Shown here: positions 52,175 to 61,172 of the stretch, piece after piece
Layout of the letters: every line of letters starts with the position of its first letter
How positions within the stretch are numbered: position 1 is the stretch's first letter
Assembly (NCBI RefSeq): GCF_006540305.1
Contig: NZ_BJOR01000001.1
Span: forward strand, 6,386,001-6,450,000
Direction: 5' to 3'
Length of the DNA stretch: 64,000 bases
Origin: Streptomyces sp. 6-11-2
GTDB taxonomy: Bacteria > Actinomycetota > Actinomycetes > Streptomycetales > Streptomycetaceae
Program-made: the position numbers and the translations under genes
Notes under the pieces: generated by a model
What the model saw: the letters and a program-made list of their open reading frames with translations, nothing else
What the model was told of the DNA's origin: nothing
The model's database searches: none

Positions 52175-52939
52175 GGGTACCTCCAGGTGGTGGGGACGGG
52201 CCCGTTCTCTCCGCGGCCGGTGTGCGGCCGCCGGTGCGCGGGGCGCAGCCGGCACCCGGCACGAACCGCACGGTTCCCGGGCGCTCCCCGAGCCGTTTCC
52301 GCTTCCCAGCCTTCCACCGCTGTTCGGCACCGCGCAACGGCACCGGCCGTCACGCCCGGCCGATGCCCTGTCCACCACCGGTCCCGGCCCGGGCCCATCC
52401 CGGTCACAGGGCCCGGTACCACAAGGGTCCTCGCGCCGAAGCCGGCCCCGGTGACTGCATCGGTCCTCGCGCCGAAGCCGGTCCCGACGACTGCGCCGGT
52501 CACCGTGTCCATCGCCGCATCGGTCACCGCGCCGAAGCCGGCCCCGGTGATCCAGCAGCTCCCGCTGACCCAGCAGGTCCCCGGCGAGACCCTGCCGGTC
52601 CCGGCAACCGCGTCCGCCGCCGCGTCGGCCACCGCTTCCGTCGCCGCTCAGGCCACCGCGCTGGAGTCGGCCTCGCCGGCCCCTCCGCCCGTGCTGGCCC
52701 CACCGGCCCCACCGGCCCCACCGGCCCCACCGGCCCCTCCGCCCCTGCTGGCCCTGCCGGCCCCACCGGCTCCGCCAGCCCCGGCGCCCGCGCCCGACAT
52801 CGCACCCCTCCCCGCGCCGCCCCCCGGACTCGTTACCCCCGACGGCCGAGCCCGCGACCCGCAGGCCGTACGACGAGGCGGCTCGCGTTCCTCGGCACGG
52901 GCCGGCCGCGGGGCTCGCGGGCGCGGAGGAACCGTGCCG
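52175..52939. repeat. Low-complexity region with 36-bp tandem repeat
   Basis: 765 bp between DUF5709 and the ABC genes. A 36-bp unit (ggtcctcgcgccgaagccgg start) begins at 52426, 52462 and 52498; a 24-bp short unit leads to another start at 52522. At about 52685-52790 a 9-bp ccccaccgg unit is repeated several times. Some frames stay open but give only Pro/Ala-rich or collagen-like GPVGPV strings without a start or ribosome site, so I do not call a gene. Confidence 0.6.
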
Positions 52940-54721
52940 TCACCCGTGCCAGGACCGCCACAGCGCCGCGTAGGCGCCGTTCGCCGTGACGAGTTCGTCG
53001 TGGCTGCCCAGCTCGCTGATACGGCCGTTCTCGACCACCGCGATGACGTCGGCGTCGTGGGCCGTGTGGAGCCGGTGGGCGATGGCTACGACCGTGCGGC
53101 CGTCCAGGACGCGGGCCAGGGACCGCTCCAGATGCCGGGCCGCACGCGGGTCGAGCAGCGAGGTCGCCTCGTCCAGGACCAGTGTGTGCGGATCGGCCAG
53201 GACCAGCCGGGCCAGGGCGATCTGCTGGGCCTGGGCCGGGGTGAGGGCCAGACCGCCGGAGCCGACCTCGGTGTCCAGACCGTCGTCGAGGGCACGAGCC
53301 CAGCCGTCCGCGTCGACCGCGCCCAGCGCCGCCCACAGCTCCGCGTCGACGGCGTCCGTGCGGGCGAGCCGCAGGTTGTCGCGCAGGGAGCCCACGAAGA
53401 CGTGGTGCTCCTGGTTGACGAGGGCGACATGGGAGCGGACGCGTTCGGCGGGCATCCGGGACAGTTCGGCGCCGCCGAGCGCGATCCGGCCGTCCCGGGG
53501 CGCGTAGATCCCGGCGAGCAGCCGGCCCAGCGTGGACTTTCCGGCGCCGGACGGGCCGACCAGGGCCAGCCGCGTGCCCGGGGCGACCTTCAGGGAGACC
53601 TCGCGCAGGACGTCGACGCCCTCCAGGTAGCCGAAGTGCACCCGGTCCGCGTCCACGTCCCGGCCGGTGGGGGCCAGGGAGTCGTCCCCGGCGTCCGGCT
53701 CGATGTCGCGCACCCCGACGAGCCGGGCCAGCGACACCTGAGCCACCTGCAACTCGTCGTACCAGCGCAGGATCAGCCCCACCGGGTCGACCAGCATCTG
53801 CGCGATGAGGGCGCCCGTCGTCAGCTGGCCGACCCCGATCCAGCCCCGCAGGACGAACACGCCACCGACCATGAGCACCGAGGCGAGCACGGTGACGTGG
53901 GTGACGTTGACTACCGGGAAGAGCACCGACCGCAGCCAGAGTGTGTAGCGTTCCCACGCGGTCCATTGCGTGATCCGGAGTTCCGACAGCGCGACGCGGC
54001 GTTCGCCGAGACGGTGCGCCTCGACGGTGCGCCCGGCGTCGACGGTCTCGGTGAGCGCGGCGGCCACGGCGGCGTAGCCCGCGGCCTCGGAGCGGTAGGC
54101 GGACGGCGCCCGCCGGAAGTACCAGCGGCAGCCGAGCACCAGCAGGGGCACGGCCAGCAGCACGGCCGCGGCGAGCGGCGGCGCGGTCAGGACCAGACCG
54201 CCGAGCAGCAGCGCCACCCACACGACCCCGATCGCCAGCTGCGGCACGGCCTCGCGCATCGCGTTGGCGAGCCGGTCGATGTCGGTGGTGATACGGGAGA
54301 GCAGGTCGCCGGTGCCCGCCCGCTCCAGCACGCCCGGCGGCAGGCCCACCGACCGGACGAGGAAGTCCTCGCGCAGGTCGGCCAGCATCCGTTCGCCGAG
54401 CATCGCCCCGCGCAGCCGCACTTCCCGTACGAACACCGCCTGGACGAGCAACGCGAGCACGAACAGCGCGGCGGTGAGGGGCAGATGCAGCTCCCGGGTG
54501 TCGTCCGCCACCCGTTCGACCAGGTCGCCCAGCAGCCATGGACCGGCCATGGAGGCCACCACGGCGACGGTGTTGACGGTGATGAGCAGGACGAAGGCCC
54601 GTCGGTGCCGGCGCAGCAGTTCGCTCACATAGGAGCGTACGGTCGCGGTGGAGCCGACGGGCAGGGTGTCGGCCGTGGTCGGGGCCGCCGGGTCGTAGGC
54701 AGGGGGCGCCACGCCGATCAT
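52940..54721 (-). CDS. ABC exporter half-transporter B (intact Walker A, lost signature)
   Basis: 593 residues. Six-helix membrane domain (about 40-330) and an NBD. Walker A GPSGAGKST (389-397), Walker B TLVLDE (513-518) and H-loop His549 (AIAHRLHTA) are intact. The ABC signature LSGGQ is replaced by LTPAQ (493-497). Its start overlaps the stop of the partner by 4 bp (ATGA), so the two are made together. The partner has the opposite pattern. Together they form a heterodimeric exporter with one working ATP site. The substrate is unknown; drug or lipid export is typical for such pairs. Confidence 0.93.
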   Translation of the reverse strand: MIGVAPPAYDPAAPTTADTLPVGSTATVRSYVSELLRRHRRAFVLLITVNTVAVVASMAGPWLLGDLVERVADDTRELHLPLTAALFVLALLVQAVFVREVRLRGAMLGERMLADLREDFLVRSVGLPPGVLERAGTGDLLSRITTDIDRLANAMREAVPQLAIGVVWVALLLGGLVLTAPPLAAAVLLAVPLLVLGCRWYFRRAPSAYRSEAAGYAAVAAALTETVDAGRTVEAHRLGERRVALSELRITQWTAWERYTLWLRSVLFPVVNVTHVTVLASVLMVGGVFVLRGWIGVGQLTTGALIAQMLVDPVGLILRWYDELQVAQVSLARLVGVRDIEPDAGDDSLAPTGRDVDADRVHFGYLEGVDVLREVSLKVAPGTRLALVGPSGAGKSTLGRLLAGIYAPRDGRIALGGAELSRMPAERVRSHVALVNQEHHVFVGSLRDNLRLARTDAVDAELWAALGAVDADGWARALDDGLDTEVGSGGLALTPAQAQQIALARLVLADPHTLVLDEATSLLDPRAARHLERSLARVLDGRTVVAIAHRLHTAHDADVIAVVENGRISELGSHDELVTANGAYAALWRSWHG

Positions 54722-56631
54722 GCCGTCTCCTCCATCTCTTCGAGGGCCCCGTCCAGGTCCTCTTCCAAGTCCTCTTCCAGGGTTTCTTCCGTGGCGTCCC
54801 GCCGAGCGGCCTCGTCGTCGAACAGCGCGTCGTGCCGCGAGCGGTCCGGTGCGGCCCGCAGCCTGCCGCCGCCGTCGAGCAGAACGTGCGCGGCGCGCTC
54901 CTCGTCCGTCTCCCGGGTCACCACCGCGCGGTACCGGGGTTCGGTGTGCACCAGGTCCCGGTGCACACCGACCGCGGCGACCGTGCCCTCATGGACCAGC
55001 ACCACCCGGTCGGCACGGTCCAGGAGGAGCGGCGAGGAGGTGAACACCACCGTGGTGCGTCCGGCCCGCAGATCGCGCAGGCCCTGCGCGATCCGTGCCT
55101 CGGTGTGCGAGTCGACGGCGGAGGTCGGTTCGTCCAGGACGAGCACCTCGGGGTCGGTGATCAGCGACCGGGCCAGAGCCAGACGCTGGCGCTGGCCGCC
55201 CGAGAGGGACCGGCCGCGCTCGGTGATCCGGACGTCCATCGGGTCCTCGGCGGACGGCGACGATTGCGCGAGCGCGTCCAGGACGTCGTCGCACTGGGCG
55301 GCGGAGAGCGCCTCCCGGGCGGCGACCTTCCCCGAGGCGGGCACGTCGAGCAGTGCGCGCAGCGATCCGGACAGCAGCACCGGGTCCTTGTCCTGGACCA
55401 GGACGGCCGTGCGTGCGGAGTCGAGCGGCAACTCGTCCAGCGGTACACCCCCGAGCAGAGCCGAGGTGCCCGGCTCGGTGGGGTGGCCGCCCAGCCGTTC
55501 CGCCAGCCGGCCCGCGGCGTCCGGGTCGCCGCAGACCACGGCGGTGAGTTGTCCGGCCGGTGCGCGAAGGCCGGTCGCCGGGTCGTGCAGTTCACCTGAC
55601 GGCACGACGGGTGCCCGTTTCCCGGCCCCGTCGGTGGCCCGTTCCAGGGACAGCACCCGGGCGGCCCGGGAGGCCGACGGGCGGGAGAAGGAGTACGCCA
55701 TGGCGATCTCGACGAAGTGCCGCAACGGATAGGTGAGGACCATGACGGAGCTGTAGACGGTGACGAGTTCGCCCACGCTGATCCGGCCCGCGCGGGCCAG
55801 GTGCACGCCGTACCAGACAACCCCGATCAGCAGCAGGCCCGGCAGCAGGACCTGGATCGCGGCGATCAGGGACCACATGCGGGCACTGCGGACGGCCGCG
55901 TGCCGCACCTCCTGGGAGGCACTCCGGTAGCGGTCGAGGAACAACTCCTCCCCGCCGATGCCGCGCAGCACCCGCAGTCCGGCGACGGTGTCCGAGGCAA
56001 GTTCGGTGGCGCGGCCCGCCTTCTCGCGCTGCACGTCGGCACGCCGGGTCGCGCGGGGCAGCAGCGGCAGCACCGCGAGAGCCAGCGCCGGCAGGCCCAC
56101 GGCGACGACCACGCCCAGCGCGGGCTGGTAGACGAGCAGGGCGACACAGACCAGCACGATGGTGAGGGCCGCCGCAGTGAACCGGGAGACGGCCTCGACG
56201 AACCAGCCGATTTTCTCGACATCACCGGTGGACACGGCGACCACCTCGCCGGCGGCCACCCGCCGGGTCAGCGCCGAGCCCAGCGCGGCGGCCTTGCGGG
56301 CGAGCAGTTGCTGGACGCGGGCGGCGGCGGTGATCCAGTTGGTGACCGCGGCGCGGTGCAGGTAGGTGTCGCCGAGCGCGTTGCCGGCACAAGCCACCGT
56401 CAGCAGCCCGCCGGCGAAGGCCAGCCGCGCACCCGAACGGTCGACGACCGCCTGGATGGCGAGGCCGACGCAGAACGGGAGAGCGGAGACGGAGGCGAAG
56501 TGCAGCAGTCCCCACGCCAGTGCCTTCATCTGCCCGCCCAGCTGGTTCCGCCCCAGCCACCACAGGAGTCGGGGACCCGAGCGTGCGTCAGGCACGCCCG
56601 GATCGGGATACGGAAGGTCTTGAATCTGCAT
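54718..56631 (-). CDS. ABC exporter half-transporter A (lost Walker A, intact signature)
   Basis: 637 residues from the ATG at 56631. The membrane domain (about 35-315) is normal. In the NBD the P-loop is destroyed: GDPDAAGRL (368-376), no Lys, where GxxGxGKS/T should be, and the H-loop His is Ser (VFTSSPLLL). Signature LSGGQRQRLALARSL (476 on) and Walker B VLVLDE (496-501) are canonical. The last 23 residues are strongly acidic (EETLEEDLEEDLDGALEEME). It can contribute its LSGGQ to the partner's ATP site, but its own site should not bind or hydrolyse ATP normally. Confidence 0.92.
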   Translation of the reverse strand: MQIQDLPYPDPGVPDARSGPRLLWWLGRNQLGGQMKALAWGLLHFASVSALPFCVGLAIQAVVDRSGARLAFAGGLLTVACAGNALGDTYLHRAAVTNWITAAARVQQLLARKAAALGSALTRRVAAGEVVAVSTGDVEKIGWFVEAVSRFTAAALTIVLVCVALLVYQPALGVVVAVGLPALALAVLPLLPRATRRADVQREKAGRATELASDTVAGLRVLRGIGGEELFLDRYRSASQEVRHAAVRSARMWSLIAAIQVLLPGLLLIGVVWYGVHLARAGRISVGELVTVYSSVMVLTYPLRHFVEIAMAYSFSRPSASRAARVLSLERATDGAGKRAPVVPSGELHDPATGLRAPAGQLTAVVCGDPDAAGRLAERLGGHPTEPGTSALLGGVPLDELPLDSARTAVLVQDKDPVLLSGSLRALLDVPASGKVAAREALSAAQCDDVLDALAQSSPSAEDPMDVRITERGRSLSGGQRQRLALARSLITDPEVLVLDEPTSAVDSHTEARIAQGLRDLRAGRTTVVFTSSPLLLDRADRVVLVHEGTVAAVGVHRDLVHTEPRYRAVVTRETDEERAAHVLLDGGGRLRAAPDRSRHDALFDDEAARRDATEETLEEDLEEDLDGALEEMEETA

Positions 56632-56923
56632 GACGTCCCAGTGGCTCGTGTCAGGGGCGGAAGGCTGCCGCCGGGGCGGCGGGCGAGCCGTGACAGCCTG
56701 GCCGCGCAAAGTGGTCGAAAGCAAGCGGTTTTCCGTACCGGGGGAACGGGATTGGCCGCTTCGCTCCCGACCCGTCGGATGCCGGGACCCACCGTGTTCC
56801 GGCCCACGTGCCAGGGGCCTCTGACCAGGAGTCGAACAGTGGAATGCCTCAATGATGAGGAGATAAGGCTATTTGGGTCAATCTCGACTAGATCACGTCG
56901 TGTCCCCTGGTCAAGATGAGGAC

Positions 56924-57676
56924 ATGCAGACTCGCGGTGCAAGGCGTGCGACGGTCGCTGCGGCGACCTGCGGTTTCCTTCTGGCGGCGCTGGCCGCGTG
57001 CGGCGGAACGTCCAACGGGGTCCGCCATTACGGCGACATACCCAGGCCGGGCGGGCCGACGGGGACCGCCCGGCCCAGGACACCCGTGGTGCAGTCCCGG
57101 GTTCCGGGAATCGGGGACCGCATGTGGCAGCAGATCCCCATCGGCACCCGGCAGATCGTGGCGGTCTTCGGCGACCACGAGACCTCCCCCGACTCCACGC
57201 TCGTTCTCTACGAGAAGTACGGCACCGAGTGGGAGCCGCAAGGGAGTTGGCCGGCCCACAACGGCAAGCGCGGCTGGGCGGTCGACCACTGGGAGAACGA
57301 CGAGCGCAGCCCGGTGGGAGTGTTCACGCTCTCCGACGCCGGCGGCGTCCTCGACGACCCCGGCACCCGGCTCCCGTACACCCAGGACGAGAACGCCTTC
57401 ATCTCCCCCTTCTCCGGGGACGAAGCGCACTGGCACGACTTCGACTACGTCATCGCCATCGACTACAACCGCCTGCGTGGCACTCGTCCGGACGATCCGA
57501 CCCGTCCGATGGGCCAGAGCAAGGGCGGCGGTATCTGGCTGCACCTGGACCACGGTGACGGCACGCTGGGCTGCGTGAGTGTTCCGGAGTCCGCGATGGA
57601 GCACCTGCTCCGCAGGCTCGATCCGAAGGGCAAGCCCGTCATCGTCATGGGGGACAAGGCCAACCTGCGGTTGTAG
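56924..57676 (+). CDS. L,D-transpeptidase-like lipoprotein (YkuD/ErfK family)
   Basis: 250 residues from the ATG at 56924. A lipoprotein signal with lipobox LAAC (Cys26) places it outside the membrane. The catalytic domain shows VFGDHETSPDSTLVLYEKYG, WPAHNGKRGWAVDHWENDER, SPVGVFTLSD, YVIAIDYN and the active-site block IWLHLDHGDGTLGCVSVPES (His...Gly-Cys-Val-Ser). L,D-transpeptidases cross-link peptidoglycan (3-3 bonds) via the Cys. It stands alone upstream of a convergent MarR gene. Confidence 0.85.
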   Translation: MQTRGARRATVAAATCGFLLAALAACGGTSNGVRHYGDIPRPGGPTGTARPRTPVVQSRVPGIGDRMWQQIPIGTRQIVAVFGDHETSPDSTLVLYEKYGTEWEPQGSWPAHNGKRGWAVDHWENDERSPVGVFTLSDAGGVLDDPGTRLPYTQDENAFISPFSGDEAHWHDFDYVIAIDYNRLRGTRPDDPTRPMGQSKGGGIWLHLDHGDGTLGCVSVPESAMEHLLRRLDPKGKPVIVMGDKANLRL

Positions 57677-57748
57677 CCGCCGCATCGGCCGGGTGGCCGG
57701 TGAGCGAGCACCGTGTGCGCAAGCCGCCCCGCGCTCTCCTCGCTCCCG

Positions 57749-57783
57749 GCGTCAACGTGCCCTGCTCGGATCGGCGTTGACGC
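57749..57783. terminator. Hairpin between convergent genes
   Basis: A perfect 9-bp stem (57749-57757 with 57775-57783, 17-nt loop) midway between the L,D-transpeptidase stop and the MarR stop. It probably ends both transcripts. Confidence 0.6.
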
Positions 57784-57797
57784 GCCGAAGGTACGGT

Positions 57798-58253
57798 TCA
57801 GCGGCCGCGCCCCTGGGCGGGCACCGTGCCCACCAGCGTATCCAGCAGTCCGCCGAGCGTCTCGCGCTGCTCACCCGTCAGGGGCGCCAGGATCTCCTCC
57901 GCGGCGGCCCGCCGGGCGTGGCGCAGCTCACCCAGGGCCTTGCGTCCGTCGTCGGTGAGCTCGATGCGGATGACCCTGCGGTTGGCCGGATCGGGGGCCC
58001 GGCGCACCTTGCCGTTCGCCTCGAGGCCGTCCACGAGTGTGGTCACCGCGCGGGGCACGACCTCCAGGGACTCGGCGAGATCCGCCATGCGGGGCGGCTC
58101 GCCGAAGTGTGCCAGGGTGCGCAGCAGCCGGGACTGGGCCGGCGTGATGCCCAGGGCGTGCTGTTCGAGGTGCCGCTTCTGGATGCGGTGCACCCGGCGG
58201 GTGAGCCGCAGCAGCTGCTCGGCGAGAAGGCCGTCGGCGTCGGGGGTGGTCAT
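57798..58253 (-). CDS. MarR-family transcriptional regulator
   Basis: 151 residues. MarR winged helix: LLRLTRRVHRIQKRHLEQHA, LGITPAQSRLLRTLAHFGEP, MADLAESLEVVPRAVTTLVD, GLEANGKVRRAPDPANRRVI and RIELTDDGRKALGELR. It is divergent from the ABC transporter gene with 116 bp between. Such MarR proteins usually repress the neighbouring exporter and are released by its substrates. Confidence 0.93.
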   Translation of the reverse strand: MTTPDADGLLAEQLLRLTRRVHRIQKRHLEQHALGITPAQSRLLRTLAHFGEPPRMADLAESLEVVPRAVTTLVDGLEANGKVRRAPDPANRRVIRIELTDDGRKALGELRHARRAAAEEILAPLTGEQRETLGGLLDTLVGTVPAQGRGR

Positions 58254-58369
58254 GCGGGAACAATACCAGGACCTCGTTCATTGTGAGCATAGGTAACAGT
58301 GAGCTAGGATCGGGTGGTCGACGTCGGCCGCACCTGCGGGCCGGCACCCACCCACCCCCGTAGGAGCCC
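58254..58369. promoter_or_regulatory. Shared MarR/ABC promoter region
   Basis: 116 bp between the divergent MarR and ABC genes. It contains the AT-rich word cattgtgagcataggtaac (about 58279-58297) with loosely symmetric TGTGA/TAACA halves, a plausible MarR site, followed by a TAGGAT that could be a -10 element for the ABC gene. No perfect palindrome was found. Confidence 0.45.
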
Positions 58370-60172
58370 ATGCATCCCGACCATCAACCCATCTGGACCC
58401 CACCCGCCGACGCCGGGGAGCAGCCGCGGCAGGTCCGCCGGATCCTGCGCCTCTTCCGCCCCTACCGGGGGCGTCTCGCGATCGTCGGCCTGCTGGTGGG
58501 AGCCGCCTCGCTGGTCTCCGTCGCCACGCCGTTCCTGCTGAAGGAGACTCTCGACGTCGCGATCCCGCAGGGCCGCACCGGCCTGCTGAGCCTGCTCGCC
58601 CTCGGCATGATCCTCAGCGCCGTCCTCACGAGCGTCTTCGGCGTGCTGCAGACACTGATCTCCACGACCGTCGGCCAGCGGGTCATGCACGACCTGCGCA
58701 CCGCCGTCTACGGGCGGCTGCAGCGCATGTCCCTGGCCTTCTTCACCCGGACCCGTACCGGCGAGGTGCAGTCCCGCATCGCCAACGACATCGGCGGCAT
58801 GCAGGCCACCGTCACCTCCACCGCCACCTCGCTCGTCTCCAACGTCACCAGCGTGGTCGCCACCATCGTCGCGATGGTCGCCCTCGACTGGCGGCTCACC
58901 GTCGTCTCGCTGTTGCTGCTCCCGGTGTTCGTGTGGATCAGTCGCCGCGTCGGCAACGAGCGCAAGAAGATCACCACCCAGCGGCAGAAGCAGATGGCCG
59001 CGATCGCCGCCACGGTCACCGAATCCCTCTCCGTCAGCGGCATCCTGCTCGGCCGCACGATGGGCCGCTCGGCCTCGTTGACCGACTCCTTCAGCGCGGA
59101 GTCGGAAGGCCTGGTCGACCTCGAGGTGAGGTCGAACATGGCCGGGCGCTGGCGCATGGCCGTCATCACGATCGTCATGGCCGCCCTGCCCGCCGTCATC
59201 TACTGGACCGCGGGAGTGGCCCTTCAGTTCGGCGGACCCCAGGTCTCCATCGGCACGATCGTCGCCTTCGTCTCGCTCCAGCAGGGACTGTTCCGGCCGA
59301 CCGTCAGCCTGCTGTCCACCGGTGTGCAGATCCAGACCTCGCTCGCGCTGTTCCAGCGCATCTTCGAGTACCTGGACCTGCCGATCGACATCACCGAGCG
59401 CGAGCGCCCGATCCACCTCGACCGCGTCAAGGGAGAGGTCCGCTTCGAGGACGTCGACTTCCGCTACGACGACAAGAGCGGCCCGATCCTGGAGGGCATC
59501 GACGTCACCGTGCCCGCCGGCAGCAGCCTCGCGATCGTCGGCCCGACCGGCGCCGGCAAGTCCACCCTCGGCTACCTGGTGCCCCGGCTCTACGACGTCA
59601 CGGGCGGCCGCGTCACCATCGATGGCGTCGACGTGCGCGACCTCGACTTCGACACCCTCGCCCGCGCGGTCGGCGTCGTCTCCCAGGAGACGTACCTCTT
59701 CCACGCCTCGGTCGCCGAGAACCTCCGCTTCGCCAAGCCGGACGCCACCGACGACGAACTGCGGGCGGCGGCGAAGGCGGCGCAGATCCACGACCACATC
59801 GCCGCCCTGCCCGACGGCTACGACACGGTCGTCGGCGAGCGCGGCCACCGGTTCTCCGGCGGCGAGAAGCAGCGCCTGGCGATCGCCCGGACCATCCTGC
59901 GCGACCCGCCGGTCCTCATCCTCGACGAGGCCACCAGTGCCCTGGACACCCGTACGGAGGCCGCCGTGCAGGAGGCCATCGACGCCCTGTCCGCCAACCG
60001 GACGACCTTGACCATCGCGCACCGCCTGTCCACCGTGCGCGGGGCCGACCAGATTGTGGTCCTCGACTCCGGGCGGCCGGCCGAACGCGGTACGCACCAG
60101 GAGCTGCTGGAGCTCGACGGACGCTACGCGGCCCTGGTCCGCCGGGACGCGCAACTGGAACCGACAAGCTGA
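58370..60172 (+). CDS. ABC-type multidrug exporter (single polypeptide half)
   Basis: 600 residues, ATG after AGGAGCC. Six-helix domain (VGLLVGAASLVSVATPFLLK ... VIYWTAGVALQFGG), then an NBD with Walker A GPTGAGKST, Q-loop VVSQETYLFHASVAENLRFA, signature RFSGGEKQRLAIAR, Walker B LILDEATSALD and H-loop TIAHRLSTVRGAD. All motifs are canonical, so it should act as a homodimer. Divergent from MarR, its probable repressor. Likely substrates are drugs or lipids. Confidence 0.94.
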   Translation: MHPDHQPIWTPPADAGEQPRQVRRILRLFRPYRGRLAIVGLLVGAASLVSVATPFLLKETLDVAIPQGRTGLLSLLALGMILSAVLTSVFGVLQTLISTTVGQRVMHDLRTAVYGRLQRMSLAFFTRTRTGEVQSRIANDIGGMQATVTSTATSLVSNVTSVVATIVAMVALDWRLTVVSLLLLPVFVWISRRVGNERKKITTQRQKQMAAIAATVTESLSVSGILLGRTMGRSASLTDSFSAESEGLVDLEVRSNMAGRWRMAVITIVMAALPAVIYWTAGVALQFGGPQVSIGTIVAFVSLQQGLFRPTVSLLSTGVQIQTSLALFQRIFEYLDLPIDITERERPIHLDRVKGEVRFEDVDFRYDDKSGPILEGIDVTVPAGSSLAIVGPTGAGKSTLGYLVPRLYDVTGGRVTIDGVDVRDLDFDTLARAVGVVSQETYLFHASVAENLRFAKPDATDDELRAAAKAAQIHDHIAALPDGYDTVVGERGHRFSGGEKQRLAIARTILRDPPVLILDEATSALDTRTEAAVQEAIDALSANRTTLTIAHRLSTVRGADQIVVLDSGRPAERGTHQELLELDGRYAALVRRDAQLEPTS

Positions 60173-60215
60173 CGATATGCCGGGTTTGCGACCCTTTGAG
60201 GGTTACCGTGCCCGC

Positions 60216-61061
60216 ATGCAGAGGAACAATCCGTCACGGAGAACGACCCGACTGACACGCAGGGGCCGTGTGGTCCTGGTCCTGACCGGGGCCGTCCTGG
60301 CCGGCACCGCCGTGGCGGTGCCGCTGCTGACGCTCCGCCACGACACCCTGGCGAGCCCCCGCTCGCTGGTGATCCCCGAGGGCTGGCGGTCCGGCCAGAT
60401 CTACGCCGCCATCGACAAGGCCCTCGCCCTGGCCCCCGGCACCACGAAGCAGTCGCTCGCCGACGCCCAGCTGAACCTGCCGAACGCCGCCGAGGGAAAC
60501 CCCGAGGGCTACCTCTTCCCGGCGACGTATCCCATCGACGACAAGACCACCCCGCAGTCCCTGCTGACCCACATGGTCGACACCGCGAACAAGCGGTTCA
60601 CCGCGGCCCCGGTCGCCGCCGGCCCGGAGCGCAACTCCATGAACCTGTACCAGGCGATCACCATCGCGAGCATCGTCCAGGCCGAGGCCGCCTCGAAGGC
60701 CGACATGAACAAGGTGGCACGGGTCGTCTTCAACCGGCTGGAGCACGGCATGCCGCTTCAGATGGACTCGACCCTCAACTACGCCCTCAACCGCAGCACG
60801 GTCCGCATGAGCATGGAGGACACCCGGCTGGAGAGCCCCTACAACTCCTACCAGCGCATGGGACTGCCACCGACGCCCATCGACAGTCCGGGCGAGGACG
60901 CCATGCGCGCGGCGACCAACCCTGCGCAGGGCGACTGGCTGTACTTCGTCACCGTCAAGCCGGGCGACACGCGCTTCACCGCCGACTACAGCGAGCACCA
61001 GCGCAATGTGGCGGAGTTCAACGCCCACCTGAAAGGCAGCAGTCCACAGTCAACGAAGTGA
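60216..61061 (+). CDS. MltG-like endolytic transglycosylase (YceG fold)
   Basis: 281 residues from the ATG at 60216. A basic start and one membrane anchor (VVLVLTGAVLAGTAVAVPLL), then LVIPEGWRSGQIYAAIDKAL, EGYLFPATYPIDD (98 on), the catalytic Glu157 in IASIVQAEAASKADM, VFNRLEHGMPLQMDSTLNYA and SPYNSYQRMGLPPTPIDSPG. MltG cuts nascent glycan strands outside the membrane and ends synthesis. It is shorter than the main Streptomyces MltG and lacks its LysM-like part, so this is a second, compact copy. Starts 43 bp after the ABC gene. Confidence 0.88.
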   Translation: MQRNNPSRRTTRLTRRGRVVLVLTGAVLAGTAVAVPLLTLRHDTLASPRSLVIPEGWRSGQIYAAIDKALALAPGTTKQSLADAQLNLPNAAEGNPEGYLFPATYPIDDKTTPQSLLTHMVDTANKRFTAAPVAAGPERNSMNLYQAITIASIVQAEAASKADMNKVARVVFNRLEHGMPLQMDSTLNYALNRSTVRMSMEDTRLESPYNSYQRMGLPPTPIDSPGEDAMRAATNPAQGDWLYFVTVKPGDTRFTADYSEHQRNVAEFNAHLKGSSPQSTK

Positions 61062-61089
61062 GCCGTGCCCGGCCGCGGCGGTCCAAGGT

Positions 61090-61130
61090 GTGCCCGGCCG
61101 CGGCGGCCCACGGCGGCCCACGCCGGGCAC
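61090..61130. terminator. Hairpin between convergent MltG-like and monooxygenase genes
   Basis: A perfect 9-bp stem (61090-61098 with 61122-61130), 23-nt loop, no T-run. It lies in the 111 bp between the stops, next to a direct repeat of gtgcccggccgcggcgg (61065 and 61090). Confidence 0.5.
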
Positions 61131-61172
61131 GCCGCGGATGCTCAGGCCGTCGCGCCGCGGGAGCTGCCACCG

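Noticed and set aside
52524..52805. Collagen-like GPVGPV protein on the minus strand
   Set aside because: No start codon with ribosome site, and the pattern comes from a 9-bp DNA repeat.
47156..55732. A continuous 2858-codon open frame on the plus strand
   Set aside because: It is the antisense shadow of high-GC genes (helicase, ABC transporters, tesB) with low-complexity composition and no domains.
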